The notes beneath the pieces were generated by a model. That model worked only from the letters and a program-made list of their open reading frames with translations, did no database searches and was not told the DNA's origin. From NCBI GenBank assembly GCA_019359035.1, contig JAHHIC010000093.1, positions 124,001 through 188,000 of the forward strand: a DNA stretch of 64,000 bases. Reading direction: 5' to 3'. Of this stretch, positions 1 through 8,824 are shown one piece after another (the stretch's first letter is position 1; each line of letters opens with the position of its first letter). This stretch comes from Scytonematopsis contorta HA4267-MV1 (GTDB lineage Bacteria > Cyanobacteriota > Cyanobacteriia > Cyanobacteriales > Nostocaceae). The translations under genes and the position numbers were made by a program.

Positions 1-478
1 CTTTGACCTACGCTGTACCGAATGGTTAGTAGAAATCCCTGTTTCCGTACTATGGGCTGATTTACCAGGTGCGGATGAAATCGACATTAGCAAATTTAAC
101 GCTATTGCCCAAATGGATTTCTACATGCAAGTACAAAAACACTATACAGCGCACAACACCTCAGCTACCATAGAATTGCGAGAAAACGAAGTGGAAACTT
201 TAGGTACTCGCATTTACGAAGCCATTCGCGATGACGAAGGTTATATTAGCGCTGCATTATTAGCGCGATTCGATGACTTGCAAACTTTCCCACGTCTGCC
301 TTTTGAGCCAATTTCAAAAGAACGCTACGAGGAGCTAATGAAAGAAGTGAGAATGCGTCGTAAAACCGATGATTTTCATGGAGCTTTAAGTCGCTACGAT
401 TTTGGTGAATTAATAGAAGCAGGTCCAGCAGGTTGCGACTCCGATAAATGTATGATGCCAGAGCAAAATCCTGTGTAG
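1..478 (+). CDS. nrdJ: Adenosylcobalamin-dependent (class II) ribonucleotide reductase, C-terminal part
   Basis: The frame is open from the first bases of the window, so the 5' end lies upstream; about 158 codons are visible, ending in TAG at 476-478. The visible protein is the tail of the cyanobacterial class II reductase, which makes deoxyribonucleotides using adenosylcobalamin. The key feature is the extreme C-terminus AGCDSDKCMMPEQ, with two cysteines four residues apart. That fits the mobile cysteine pair that re-reduces the active site in this family. The stop codon is the first three bases of a G-rich heptamer array. Identification is by recognition of the tail and the CxxxxC motif; the catalytic core is not visible. 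Confidence 0.85.
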   Translation, partial: FDLRCTEWLVEIPVSVLWADLPGADEIDISKFNAIAQMDFYMQVQKHYTAHNTSATIELRENEVETLGTRIYEAIRDDEGYISAALLARFDDLQTFPRLPFEPISKERYEELMKEVRMRRKTDDFHGALSRYDFGELIEAGPAGCDSDKCMMPEQNPV

Positions 479-483
479 GGAGT

Positions 484-506
484 GGGGAGTGGGGAAACTA
501 CTCCCC
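484..506 (+). terminator. Hairpin in G-rich heptamer repeat after nrdJ
   Basis: GGGGAGT (484-490) can pair with ACTCCCC (500-506), directly after the nrdJ stop and inside a short run of gggagt heptamers. No strong T-tract follows, so a terminator role is only possible. Confidence 0.35.
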
Positions 507-561
507 ATTAAGATAGGTTAAAAAAGTTATAGTTTTACTAAGGGAACCCTAGGAGAACATT

Positions 562-780
562 ATGTTTCTGGATGAACTAACACCATTATTCAAAAAATTA
601 AGCCAACATCCCGTGTCATTCATGGGAGGATTTGTTTCTGGTGTACTGCGACTCAATCTTAAAGATGATCCCGTTAAAAGTTGGCTTGACCAACAACTAG
701 GTTTTACTAGTTACACAAATTTCACAACTGAAGCCAATAACGGTAAGGCAACTGGTCCGCAGTCGATTACTATTGAATAA
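562..780 (+). CDS. Small conserved hypothetical protein (72 aa)
   Basis: A 72-residue soluble protein preceded by an AGGAGA Shine-Dalgarno sequence six bases upstream of the ATG, which supports real translation. The N-terminus (FLDELTPLFKKLSQHPVSFMGGF) looks amphipathic. The middle has a pattern LNLKDDPVKSWLDQQLG, and the tail is polar. I recognise no domain and assign no function. It stands between nrdJ and the RNA-binding protein gene, about 80 bases after nrdJ, and is followed by a strong inverted repeat, so it is probably transcribed alone or with nrdJ. Confidence 0.7.
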   Translation: MFLDELTPLFKKLSQHPVSFMGGFVSGVLRLNLKDDPVKSWLDQQLGFTSYTNFTTEANNGKATGPQSITIE

Positions 781-786
781 TATTTT

Positions 787-851
787 AACCTCCCCGGATG
801 GGCTTCTACTGTTGACTTGTGTGTACAAGGTAGGTCTATGCTGGGGAGGTT
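787..851 (+). terminator. Compound inverted repeat after the 72-aa gene
   Basis: AACCTCCCC (787-795) is perfectly complementary to GGGGAGGTT (843-851). The enclosed loop holds a second small stem, CTTGT/ACAAG (about 815-828). An A-rich stretch rather than a T-tract follows, so it may be a terminator or a structured 3' UTR element. Confidence 0.5.
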
Positions 852-1343
852 TAGAAAAAAGGCTTTCAAAATATTTGTTTTTCCATGATACTAAGTACTT
901 AAAAACACATACTTAATACTGCTAAATAAAGATACCAGTAGTCTATTTTATAAATAATTCACCCTTAAAAAACTTTGAACTAGCAGTATAGAATGAGCGA
1001 ATTATCTATACACAGCAGACTAGAGGCTTAAAAATTAAAGTTTAAAGAATGTAAAAAAAATATCGACACAATAGTGCAATTTACGAACTAGGTTAACTTT
1101 AAAGAATCAATCTTTGTAAAATCTCATACTTTGAAAAATCGAACAATCAGTTATTATATGAGCGTATGCGTGAGTTCAGCACACTCGTCGCTTGATGCTA
1201 TAGATAATCATAACTTATGGTTACTGACCTATAACTCAAGCAAATAATGCGAGTTGTGCAGCTGTAAAACAATCTTTACTGACAAGGTAGGTCTGTTTTG
1301 CAAATGAACTCGTGCTGTTTGTTAAAACTTGCGTGATCTCACA
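852..1343. other. Intergenic region and long 5' leader of the RNA-binding protein gene
   Basis: About 490 AT-rich bases without a credible gene. A 13-base exact repeat, acaaggtaggtct, occurs at 825-837 (in the preceding inverted repeat) and again at 1282-1294, about 50 bases before the rbp start. Long AT-rich leaders are known upstream of cold-regulated cyanobacterial rbp genes; here that is inference. Confidence 0.5.
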
Positions 1344-1631
1344 ATGACTATTTACGTTGGAAATCTCTCCTACAGTGCGACCGAAGAAGACTTGAGAACT
1401 GTATTCGCTGAATATGGCGAAGTCAAACGAGTCGTTTTACCTACAGACCGCGAAACTGGAAGGATGCGTGGTTTTGCATTTGTTGACATGAGCGAAGATG
1501 CCCAAGAAGATACAGCTATCACCGAACTCGATGGTGCTGAATGGATGGGACGTCAGCTACGAGTTAATAAAGCTAAGCCTCGCGAAGACACTCGACCAAG
1601 TCGCGGTGGTGGTTACGATAGAAGAAGATAA
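1344..1631 (+). CDS. rbp: RRM-type RNA-binding protein
   Basis: A single RNA-recognition-motif protein of 95 residues. RNP2 is seen as IYVGNLSY (residues 3-10) and RNP1 as RGFAFVDM (about residues 43-50). A short basic Gly/Arg tail (PSRGGGYDRRR) follows. This is the cyanobacterial Rbp family, whose members bind RNA and are often cold-induced or localise mRNAs. I start at the ATG at 1344 (MTIYVGNL), because the upstream in-frame TTG at 1329 adds five residues not typical of the family. The gene is monocistronic: a long leader precedes it and a strong terminator follows about 110 bases downstream. The Gly-rich tail is short compared with the longest family members. Confidence 0.93.
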   Translation: MTIYVGNLSYSATEEDLRTVFAEYGEVKRVVLPTDRETGRMRGFAFVDMSEDAQEDTAITELDGAEWMGRQLRVNKAKPREDTRPSRGGGYDRRR

Positions 1632-1744
1632 CTATCGGAGGGACGAACTGTCATCATAACAAATTGTGTTCTAGTTACGCAAGATATAGATTGCTAATTT
1701 TTACTAGAAACAATTTAGACCATAACAAATTTATACAACTAAGC

Positions 1745-1792
1745 CCGACAAGTTGTGTCCATCTGGTAAATGCCACGACGAGTCGGTTTTTT
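1745..1792 (+). terminator. Rho-independent terminator of rbp
   Basis: CCGAC..GTTGTG (1745-1756) pairs with CACGAC..GTCGG (1774-1786), with a two-base internal mismatch and one G-T pair. Six T residues (1787-1792) follow immediately. Orientation fits transcription from rbp. Confidence 0.8.
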
Positions 1793-1928
1793 CCATTTTA
1801 TCTACCCAAAGTACTTTTGTGTTTATTTTTTATTTTTATTTGAAATTTATACTTGATATTTGTGATTTTTATTTTTTACTTGTATAAGTTAGTTCTTCGG
1901 TAGAAGGGTTTTAGATTAATCATTAGCT

Positions 1929-1994
1929 ATTTAGAATTTATTTAGAATTTATTTAGGATTTATTTAGGATTTATTTAGGATTTATTTAGAATTT
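1929..1994. repeat. Six tandem 11-bp repeats
   Basis: Six units of atttag(a/g)attt in exact 11-base register at 1929, 1940, 1951, 1962, 1973 and 1984. The A/T runs recur once per helical turn, a pattern expected to give intrinsically bent DNA. It lies about 430 bases upstream of fbp. The rest of 1793-2365 is AT-rich and shows no gene. Confidence 0.85.
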
Positions 1995-2365
1995 CTTCCA
2001 TATTTAAAATGTTTTGTTGTAGCCAATAAAACAAATTAAAATATCGAATTCAAAATTGCTTAGTTACGTATTAGCAAATGATACATAAACTTTTTCTACT
2101 ACTTTAGGTAGATTTTGTCTGTAAACAATTATGTATAACATAATGCTGAATTTCAATAGTTATTTAGACTGAGGACTGTGACGTAACAGTATATTTGATT
2201 TAGATAACAAATTCAGTGAATTTACTCAGGAGGGCAAAAGTAACGGTAGATTGGCGCTCATGTGGTGTATGCAATTACAAAAAAATAATTAATTTCTTTA
2301 GTTTATCTAAAATCACATTTGCCTTATCAAATTCCGTTTCTAATATAGAGGCAGCAACTATAAAA

Positions 2366-2423
2366 AATGAAGGAGGAAGGAAAATTCCTTCATTAATTAT
2401 CAGTCCATCAAGGAGGACTAAAA
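2366..2423 (+). promoter_or_regulatory. fbp leader: hairpin plus strong ribosome binding site
   Basis: AATGAAGGA (2366-2374) and TCCTTCATT (2386-2394) form a perfect 9-bp stem whose 5' arm includes an SD-like AAGGAGG. A second, properly spaced AAGGAGG lies at about 2409-2415, before the ATG at 2424. The duplicated SD inside a hairpin could influence translation; that is inference. Confidence 0.5.
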
Positions 2424-3473
2424 ATGGCTTCTTTGCCACAACAAGCCGAATTATTTGAAGATGAAGCTGCGGACAGAAGCTTAGACCGTGATTGCACAAC
2501 CTTGTCCCGTCACGTTTTGCAGCAATGTCAGAATTTTTCTGCTGAGGCTCAAGATTTAAGTGCGCTGATGAACCGCATAGCACTTGCGGGTAAACTAGTT
2601 GCACGCCGTCTTAGCCGTGCGGGTTTAATGGAAGGTGTTTTGGGGTTTACCGGGGAAGTCAATGTCCAGGGTGAGTCCGTCAAAAAGATGGACGTTTACG
2701 CGAATGACGTATTTATCTCAGTGTTTAAGCAAAGTGGTTTAGTTTGTCGCTTAGCTTCCGAGGAGATGGAAAAACCGTACTATATTCCGGAAAACTGTCC
2801 AATCGGTCGTTATACTTTGCTGTATGACCCCATTGACGGCTCCTCTAACACCGACACAAACCTTAGCTTGGGTTCCATCTTCGCGATACGTAAACAAGAA
2901 GGAGACGACCTCGACGGTCAGGCAAAAGATTTGCTGGTCGCAGGACGCAATCAAATCGCTGCCGGGTATATCCTTTATGGTCCAAGCACTATGCTGGTCT
3001 ATACTATAGGTAAGGGGGTTCACTCGTTTACCCTTGACCCTAGCCTTGGGGAATTTATCCTTACCGAAGAAAATATGAAGATACCTTCCCACGGCGCAGT
3101 TTATAGTGTTAACGAGGGAAACTTTTGGCAATGGGACGAATCTATACGGGAATATGTTCGCTATGTCCATAGAACCGAAGGCTATAGCGCTCGTTATAGT
3201 GGTGCAATGGTCAGCGACATTCATCGAGTTTTAGTTCAAGGCGGTGTATTTTTGTATCCAGGTACTATAGAAAAACCAGATGGCAAACTACGCTTGCTGT
3301 ATGAAACCGCTCCTCTTGCTTATATCATCGAGCAAGCAGGGGGTCGTGCTACTAATGGGCACAAAAATATTTTGGATTTAGTACCTTCTAAGCTGCACCA
3401 GCGTACTCCCCTAATTATTGGCTCTCCACAGGATGTTGCTAAAGTTGAATCTTTTATTCAAAACGGACATTAG
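2424..3473 (+). CDS. fbp: Fructose-1,6-bisphosphatase class I
   Basis: This enzyme hydrolyses fructose-1,6-bisphosphate to fructose-6-phosphate in gluconeogenesis and the Calvin cycle (cytoplasm, Mg-dependent). The 349-residue length is normal for cyanobacterial class I enzymes. Metal-binding residues are visible: the acidic pair EE at 113-114 and DPIDGSSN at 135-142. The substrate-binding C-terminal half ([20 protein letters not shown]) is intact. The start at 2424 has a textbook AAGGAGG. It is followed by zwf and opcA on the same strand, as in Nostoc, but about 600 bases separate it from zwf and no transaldolase gene lies between them. Confidence 0.97.
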   Translation: MASLPQQAELFEDEAADRSLDRDCTTLSRHVLQQCQNFSAEAQDLSALMNRIALAGKLVARRLSRAGLMEGVLGFTGEVNVQGESVKKMDVYANDVFISVFKQSGLVCRLASEEMEKPYYIPENCPIGRYTLLYDPIDGSSNTDTNLSLGSIFAIRKQEGDDLDGQAKDLLVAGRNQIAAGYILYGPSTMLVYTIGKGVHSFTLDPSLGEFILTEENMKIPSHGAVYSVNEGNFWQWDESIREYVRYVHRTEGYSARYSGAMVSDIHRVLVQGGVFLYPGTIEKPDGKLRLLYETAPLAYIIEQAGGRATNGHKNILDLVPSKLHQRTPLIIGSPQDVAKVESFIQNGH

Positions 3474-4068
3474 TTAGTGCATTAGTACCGAAAAAGCTGA
3501 AGTCAAAAGAATTTAATTTCGCTATTTGTGAAATAAGTAGGTACTAGGTACTTACTAATAACTAGTTCATCACAATCTCTAGTTATTGAGTTATTTGTTT
3601 CGTGGTTATCGGTATTCGAACTCGGCGCTAATTACAATCTACTTTGGAGCCTGATAAAGATTATGGACGCACATTGTCCATAAAAAGTCAAGTAGATATT
3701 GCGGTGATTGCTGATTGGTAATTGCTAATTGGTAATTGGTAATTGCTGATTGGTGATTGCTAATTGGTCGTTAGACAATTGACCAAAAGAAGGCATTTAG
3801 CAGAGGGCAGAAGCCAGAAGGAGGAAAAAGTTACAAAGGGTAACAAGTAATACTTCCTGTTATTTCTGACCTGAGCTAATTCGGGTATAAGCTCCACCAT
3901 ACTGAAGGTTGATGGTCTTGAATCAGTGGAGTATCGAGATTGAAACGTTTTATATTTTACCTTACATCCTTACTTCTTCTCTTGCCTTCTGCTAAATGCC
4001 CTCTGCTAAATGCCTTCTTTTGAAAACATTCCCAATTCGTAATCGAAAATCTAAGAACCAAAATCATT
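3474..4068. other. fbp-zwf intergenic region
   Basis: About 595 bases without a gene. It holds a heptamer array (3706-3768), a near-palindrome around 3535-3556 (agtaggtac / gtacttact, one mismatch) and a possible long stem ctccac (3892-3897) with gtggag (3926-3931) in the zwf leader. The size suggests zwf has its own promoter; no convincing NtcA site (GTA-N8-TAC) was found. Confidence 0.5.
3706..3768. repeat. Heptamer tandem array (9 units)
   Basis: Nine consecutive heptamers of form (a/g)attg(g/c)t in perfect register. This is the attggta-type short tandem repeat seen at other places in the window. Confidence 0.9.
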
Positions 4069-5598
4069 ATGCTCAATCTGCTCGAAAATCCCTTGCGGGT
4101 TGGTCTCCAACAACAAGGGATGCCAGAACCCCAAATCATCGTCATCTTTGGCGCTTCCGGAGACCTTACCTGGCGCAAATTAGTACCAGCACTGTATAAA
4201 CTGAGACGAGAACGTCGTGTACCCCCGGAAATTACCATTGTTGGTGTTGCTCGTCGGGACTGGACTCATGAATATTTCCGCGAGCAGATGCAAAAAGGTA
4301 TGGAAGAGGCTCATAGTAATGTTCCTCTGGGAGAACTATGGGAAGACTTTTCTCAAGGTTTGTACTACTGCTCTGGAAACACCGACAATCCAGAAAGCTA
4401 CCAAAAACTTAAGGATTTGTTAAGCGAGCTAGACGAGAAACGGGGAACACGGGGTAACCGTATGTTCTACTTATCAGTCGCACCCAACTTATTCCCAGAA
4501 GCAATTAAACAATTGGGTAATGCGGGGATGTTGGATGACCCTTATAAACATCGTCTAGTAATCGAAAAACCCTTCGGTCGAGATTTAGCATCGGCTAAAA
4601 GCTTGAACGTTGTGGTACAAAAATTTTGCAAAGAAAATCAAGTTTACCGTATCGACCACTATTTGGGTAAAGAAACAGTACAGAACCTGTTGGTATTCCG
4701 CTTTGCCAACGCGATTTTTGAACCCTTGTGGAATCGTCGTTTTGTAGACCACGTACAAATAACCGTAGCAGAAACTGTTGGTGTGGAAGACCGTGCAGGT
4801 TATTACGAGAGTTCTGGTGCGCTGCGAGACATGTTGCAAAACCACTTGATGCAACTTTTCTGCTTAACAGCGATGGAACCTCCCAACGCGATGGACGCTG
4901 ACAGCATCCGTACAGAGAAAGTTAAAGCACTACAAGCTACTAGATTAGCAGATGTAAATAATTTAGAATTGTCAGCAGTACGCGGTCAGTATAGTGCTGG
5001 CTGGATGAAGGGAAAACAAGTACCTGGGTATAGAGAAGAACCAGGTGTAAAAGAAGGCTCAACAACACCAACTTATGTAGCCATGAAATTTATGGTAGAT
5101 AACTGGCGTTGGCAAGGAGTTCCTTTTTACTTGCGAACAGGAAAGCGGATGCCAAAAAAAGTAAGTGAAATAGCCATCCACTTCCGTGAAGTACCTTCTC
5201 ACATGTTCCAATCCACAACCCAACAAGTAAACAATAACGTTTTGGCGATGCGGATTCAGCCAAACGAAGGTATTTCCTTGCGATTTGACGTGAAAATGCC
5301 TGGGGCTGAATTTAGAACTCGCTCTGTGGACATGGACTTTACATACGGTTCGTTTGGTATTGAAGCGACAGGCGATGCTTACGACCGCTTATTTCTAGAT
5401 TGTATGATGGGTGACCAAACCTTATTTACACGTGGTGACGAAGTAGAAGCCGCTTGGCAAATCGTCACCCCAGTTCTTAACGTTTGGGATGCACCCTCAG
5501 ACCCGATGGCCGTTCCCCAGTATGAAGCTGGAACTTGGGAACCAGTAGAAGCAGAATTTTTACTTAACCGAGACGGCCGTCGTTGGAGAAGACTTTAA
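4069..5598 (+). CDS. zwf: Glucose-6-phosphate 1-dehydrogenase
   Basis: Catalyses the NADP-dependent oxidation of glucose-6-phosphate, the first step of the oxidative pentose phosphate pathway, which feeds respiration in the dark and nitrogen fixation in heterocysts. It has 509 residues, the usual length. The nucleotide-binding motif [16 protein letters not shown] spans residues 28-43, EKPFG lies at 166-170, and the active-site signature RIDHYLGKE at 194-202. The start at 4069 gives the N-terminus [15 protein letters not shown], typical of cyanobacterial Zwf. The next gene is its activator opcA, separated by a 200-base heptamer repeat. A new array starts two bases after the stop codon. Confidence 0.97.
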   Translation: MLNLLENPLRVGLQQQGMPEPQIIVIFGASGDLTWRKLVPALYKLRRERRVPPEITIVGVARRDWTHEYFREQMQKGMEEAHSNVPLGELWEDFSQGLYYCSGNTDNPESYQKLKDLLSELDEKRGTRGNRMFYLSVAPNLFPEAIKQLGNAGMLDDPYKHRLVIEKPFGRDLASAKSLNVVVQKFCKENQVYRIDHYLGKETVQNLLVFRFANAIFEPLWNRRFVDHVQITVAETVGVEDRAGYYESSGALRDMLQNHLMQLFCLTAMEPPNAMDADSIRTEKVKALQATRLADVNNLELSAVRGQYSAGWMKGKQVPGYREEPGVKEGSTTPTYVAMKFMVDNWRWQGVPFYLRTGKRMPKKVSEIAIHFREVPSHMFQSTTQQVNNNVLAMRIQPNEGISLRFDVKMPGAEFRTRSVDMDFTYGSFGIEATGDAYDRLFLDCMMGDQTLFTRGDEVEAAWQIVTPVLNVWDAPSDPMAVPQYEAGTWEPVEAEFLLNRDGRRWRRL

Positions 5599-5599
5599 A

Positions 5600-5795
5600 A
5601 ATGGGTAATGGGTAGTGGGTAATGGGTAATGGGTAATGGGTAATGGGTAATGAAGAAAAGCAATTACCAATTCCCAATTACCAATTCCCAATTCCCAATT
5701 CCCAATTCCCAATTACCAATTCCCAATTACCAATTCCCAATTACCAATTCCCAATTACCAATTACCAATTCCCAATTCCCAACCCCCAATTCCCT
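5600..5795. repeat. Compound heptamer array: G-rich half, spacer, C-rich half
   Basis: Seven or so gggtaat-type heptamers (about 5601-5650), a short spacer ending gaaaagc, then about eighteen caattac/caattcc heptamers up to about 5795. The two halves are of opposite sense and could fold into a long imperfect hairpin in an mRNA spanning zwf-opcA. The same layout recurs at 57514-57800. Confidence 0.9.
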
Positions 5796-5812
5796 AAAAC
5801 TCAAAATTAATT

Positions 5813-7186
5813 ATGATTGCCCAAGCACCAACAATTTATTCACTTCAAGCACCGAAGGATGTTTCGCTTAACGATATCCAAGCGGAATTGAACAATATTT
5901 GGCAAAGTTACGGAATAGCAGGTGCGGATGGTACACTACCTGCTGCAACTCGTGCTGCTACTTTTACTTTGGTAGTATACGAACCAGAAGAAACTCAGTA
6001 TCTTTTGGCTACGTTAGGTTTTTATAAAGGCCCTATCGATGGTATTTTAGGACCACAAACCATTGGTGCTGTTAGAGACGCGCAAAAAGCTTTTGGACTT
6101 GCCAGAACTGGAAAAGCTACCCAAGAAATGATAACTAGACTGCGGGAAGAAGCTGCTAAAGTTCACCACGGTGCTGCTGGGGGTAATGAATCGGAGAGCG
6201 CTTCTAATAATTATGCTGCGACTCCTAATATTGCTGACGAAATCGCGTCTCGTAACCCTTGTCGTATTATTGCTCTTTTGCCCATTGCTGGGGAAGACAA
6301 AGGGGTACAAGCTCAGGTTTCTGCTTATTGCCCTATCCAGAAACAATCGAGTGGTGGTGCGCTAGTTTGTTGCGAATATATTACCCTGAGTGGTACAGCC
6401 GCTGCTTTGGAACGAATCGGTGGTATGCTTCCTGCGTTATTGATTGGTGGGTTACCTAAATTTCTTTGGTGGAAGGCAACTCCAGATAAAGGAAATGCTC
6501 TGTTTAAGAGATTGTCGGCAATTTGTAATAACGTAATTGTTGACTCGTGTAATTTTAACGATGCTGAAACAGATTTAGTTAATTTACAAAGTTTAGCCGA
6601 AAGTGGTGTACCTATAGCTGACTTAAATTGGCGTCGTATTTCCGCATGGCAAGAGTTGACAGCGCAAGCGTTTGACCCTCCTCAACGTCGTGCAGCACTT
6701 ACGGAAATTGACCGAGTTGCTATCGATTACGAAAAAGGTAATCCAAATCAAGCATTATTATATTTGGGTTGGTTAGGAAGCCGTTTGAACTGGCGTCCGG
6801 TTTCTTATAAAAAAGAAAATGGTGACTATGTTATTAGTCGAATTACTTTTGTTGCTCCTGACCAACGTCAAATTGAAGCCGAATTAGCTGGTGTCCCTCT
6901 TGGTGATGTGGGAGATATTTCCGGAGATTTAATCGCTTTACGTCTGAGTTCCACTAATCCCCAAGCGGATTGCGGTACGATGATTTGTTCTGAGACTGGT
7001 GGTTGTATGCGGATGGAAACTCAAGGTGGTGCTCAATCATCTGGTCTGTTCCAACATGTAACTTCCCTTTCTGAGCAAAAAGCTGAATCTTTAATGAGCG
7101 AACAAGTTCAGCGTTGGGGTCAGGAGGTACTTTTTGAAGAAAGCCTCGCTATCACGGCGAAGATTTTGAAGCTCGCTAATAGCTAA
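5813..7186 (+). CDS. opcA: Glucose-6-phosphate dehydrogenase assembly protein OpcA
   Basis: OpcA binds Zwf and promotes its active oligomer; in cyanobacteria its activity is tied to thioredoxin/redox state. The protein has 457 residues. A peptidoglycan-binding-like helical domain is visible near residues 55-105 (LATLGFYKGPIDGILGPQTI.. QKAFGLARTGK), a usual N-terminal feature of cyanobacterial OpcA. Next comes the OpcA core (around PCRIIALLPI to the end). Several cysteines (PCRI, AYCPI, VCCEY, DCGTMICSETGGC) are candidates for redox control. It follows zwf directly, which supports the assignment. Confidence 0.95.
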   Translation: MIAQAPTIYSLQAPKDVSLNDIQAELNNIWQSYGIAGADGTLPAATRAATFTLVVYEPEETQYLLATLGFYKGPIDGILGPQTIGAVRDAQKAFGLARTGKATQEMITRLREEAAKVHHGAAGGNESESASNNYAATPNIADEIASRNPCRIIALLPIAGEDKGVQAQVSAYCPIQKQSSGGALVCCEYITLSGTAAALERIGGMLPALLIGGLPKFLWWKATPDKGNALFKRLSAICNNVIVDSCNFNDAETDLVNLQSLAESGVPIADLNWRRISAWQELTAQAFDPPQRRAALTEIDRVAIDYEKGNPNQALLYLGWLGSRLNWRPVSYKKENGDYVISRITFVAPDQRQIEAELAGVPLGDVGDISGDLIALRLSSTNPQADCGTMICSETGGCMRMETQGGAQSSGLFQHVTSLSEQKAESLMSEQVQRWGQEVLFEESLAITAKILKLANS

Positions 7187-7198
7187 TACAAAGAGACC

Positions 7199-7328
7199 TA
7201 ACCCCCAACCAAGAGAACCCCACCCCCCAACCCCCTCCCCGCTCTTCGTGGAGGGGGCTATGATTATAGTCGGGTATTTAACATTTATTAGCTATTACCA
7301 ATTACCAATTACCAGTTACCAATTAGCA
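7199..7328. repeat. GC-rich dispersed repeat and heptamer array before cobB
   Basis: 7199-7259 is a C-rich/G-rich palindromic element (CCCCCTCC pairs with GGAGGGGG across gctcttcgt). At 7294-7328 there are five heptamers (attacca x3, gttacca, attagca), and the cobB ATG at 7329 is the very next base. The GC-rich element belongs with similar ones at 8775-8815, 45752-45800 and 62930-62955. Confidence 0.75.
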
Positions 7329-8774
7329 ATGTCTTTAATTATCGCTGGGGAACGTAGCGGGGTGGGTAAAACAACAGTTACACTCACCCTGTTAGCATTT
7401 TTACGTCGTCGAGGTTTACAGGTACAGTCTTTTAAGGTAGGCCCAGATTATATCGACCCGATGTTCCATAGATATGTTACGGGTCGTCCTTGCCGTAATT
7501 TAGACCCTGTACTCACGTCAGAAATTTATGTTCAAAAATGTTTTGCCCAGTATACCCAAGGGGTGGATTTTGCCCTGATTGAAGGGGTTATGGGTTTATT
7601 TGATGGAATAATGGGGTTTAAGGAAGAAAAACAATCCAATACTCCGTTTGCTAGCACTGCTCATATTGCAAAGTTATTAAAGTTACCTGTATTACTAGTA
7701 ATTGATTGTAGTCGCTTATCGACTTCTGTAGCAGCGATTGCTCATGGTTATTGCTCCTTAGACCCAAGTATTAAAGTTGCAGGGCTAGTATTAAATCGTG
7801 TTGGTAGTGACCGACATCTTCAGTTATTAAAAAATGCTTTGAAGCCTTTAGGGTTGCCGATTATTGGTGTATTGCGACGTGAAGATAATATTACGATTCC
7901 TGACCGTCATCTGGGTTTAGTTCCTACTGAAGAGTTGAACGAATTAGATGAGTTAATTGAGAGACTCGCTTGTTTGGGTGAAAGTTGTTTTGACTGGGAA
8001 CAGTTGTTGCCATTATTGGGCACATTGGCCCCGAATGTAATAACGGATGTAACGGACAAGTTATCGGCCACACCCATAATTCTCCACTCCCCACTCCCAA
8101 TTCCCCACTCCCAATTCCCAATTCCCCGTATTGCTGTCGCTCGTGACCGTGCTTTTAATTTTTACTATCAAGATAATCTTGATTTATTGGAAGAACTGGG
8201 TGCGGAGTTGGTTTTTTGGAGTCCGCTCTCGGATACGAGTTTACCGAAGAATGTGCAGGGGTTGTATTTTGGTGGTGGTTTTCCTGAAGTTTTTGCTCTA
8301 GAACTTGCTGCTAATACTTCCGCTCTTGATTCTGTTAGGACAAAAGTACTTGAAGGCGTACCAACAATTGCTGAATGCGGTGGGTTGATGTATTTATGCG
8401 AGAAGATTATTGATTTTGACGGTAAATCTTGGCCAATGGTGGGAGTTTTACCAACTGCTGCGATGATGGATAAGCGTTTAACTTTGGGTTATCGACGTGG
8501 AGTAGCTTTAAAAGACAGTTTGCTATTGGATGCAGGTACAACTGTTTATGGACACGAGTTTCATCGTTCCCGGTTAGTGTTGGAAGCGGATAAACCTTTA
8601 TTTGAAACTCACCGGGTTGATTGCGAAGAGTTTACGGGTTATGAGGGGTGGAGTATTACAAATACAGTGTACGCTTCTTATATTCATATGCACTGGGGAG
8701 CACGTCCAGAAATTCCTTTGCGCTTTCTAGCAAACTGTATGAAAGCTGCTGATGTTCCAATTCCAAAATCGTAG
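7329..8774 (+). CDS. cobB: Cobyrinate a,c-diamide synthase
   Basis: ATP- and glutamine-dependent amidation of the a and c acetate side chains of cobyrinic acid in cobalamin synthesis. From the ATG at 7329 the protein has 481 residues: an N-terminal dethiobiotin-synthetase-like NTPase domain with P-loop GERSGVGKTT (residues 7-16) and FKVGPDYIDP, then a C-terminal class I glutamine amidotransferase domain with nucleophile region IAECGGLMYLCE and HEFHRS. An upstream in-frame start at 7248 would add 27 residues translated from repeat DNA, so I reject it. The inter-domain linker (about residues 248-266, rich in PIPHSQFPIP) is encoded by heptamer repeats. Confidence 0.93.
   Translation: MSLIIAGERSGVGKTTVTLTLLAFLRRRGLQVQSFKVGPDYIDPMFHRYVTGRPCRNLDPVLTSEIYVQKCFAQYTQGVDFALIEGVMGLFDGIMGFKEEKQSNTPFASTAHIAKLLKLPVLLVIDCSRLSTSVAAIAHGYCSLDPSIKVAGLVLNRVGSDRHLQLLKNALKPLGLPIIGVLRREDNITIPDRHLGLVPTEELNELDELIERLACLGESCFDWEQLLPLLGTLAPNVITDVTDKLSATPIILHSPLPIPHSQFPIPRIAVARDRAFNFYYQDNLDLLEELGAELVFWSPLSDTSLPKNVQGLYFGGGFPEVFALELAANTSALDSVRTKVLEGVPTIAECGGLMYLCEKIIDFDGKSWPMVGVLPTAAMMDKRLTLGYRRGVALKDSLLLDAGTTVYGHEFHRSRLVLEADKPLFETHRVDCEEFTGYEGWSITNTVYASYIHMHWGARPEIPLRFLANCMKAADVPIPKS
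8083..8127. repeat. In-frame heptamer array inside cobB
   Basis: A run of ccactcc/caattcc heptamers lying wholly within the cobB reading frame, between the NTPase and amidotransferase domains. It is translated as a Pro/Ser/Gln-rich linker without a stop. Confidence 0.88.
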
Positions 8775-8800
8775 CCCCCTCCCCCCTGGGGGGGAGGGGG
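8775..8800. terminator. Perfect GC palindrome between convergent genes
   Basis: CCCCCTCCCCCC (8775-8786) pairs with GGGGGGAGGGGG (8789-8800), beginning on the base after the cobB stop codon. It sits between cobB and the convergent cyclic-nucleotide-domain gene, so it could act as a two-way terminator. It is also a copy of a dispersed repeat. Confidence 0.6.
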
Positions 8801-8824
8801 TTGGGGGTGGGGTTTCTTGGGTTT

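Noticed and set aside
2216-2458. 80-codon frame overlapping the fbp start
   Set aside because: Conflicts with the strongly supported fbp start and its SD; no recognisable protein.
3537-3555. NtcA-like site before zwf
   Set aside because: The GTA and TAC triplets are nine bases apart, not eight, on both possible registers.
5600-5795. CRISPR array
   Set aside because: Units are seven bases long with no spacers; these are short tandem repeats.
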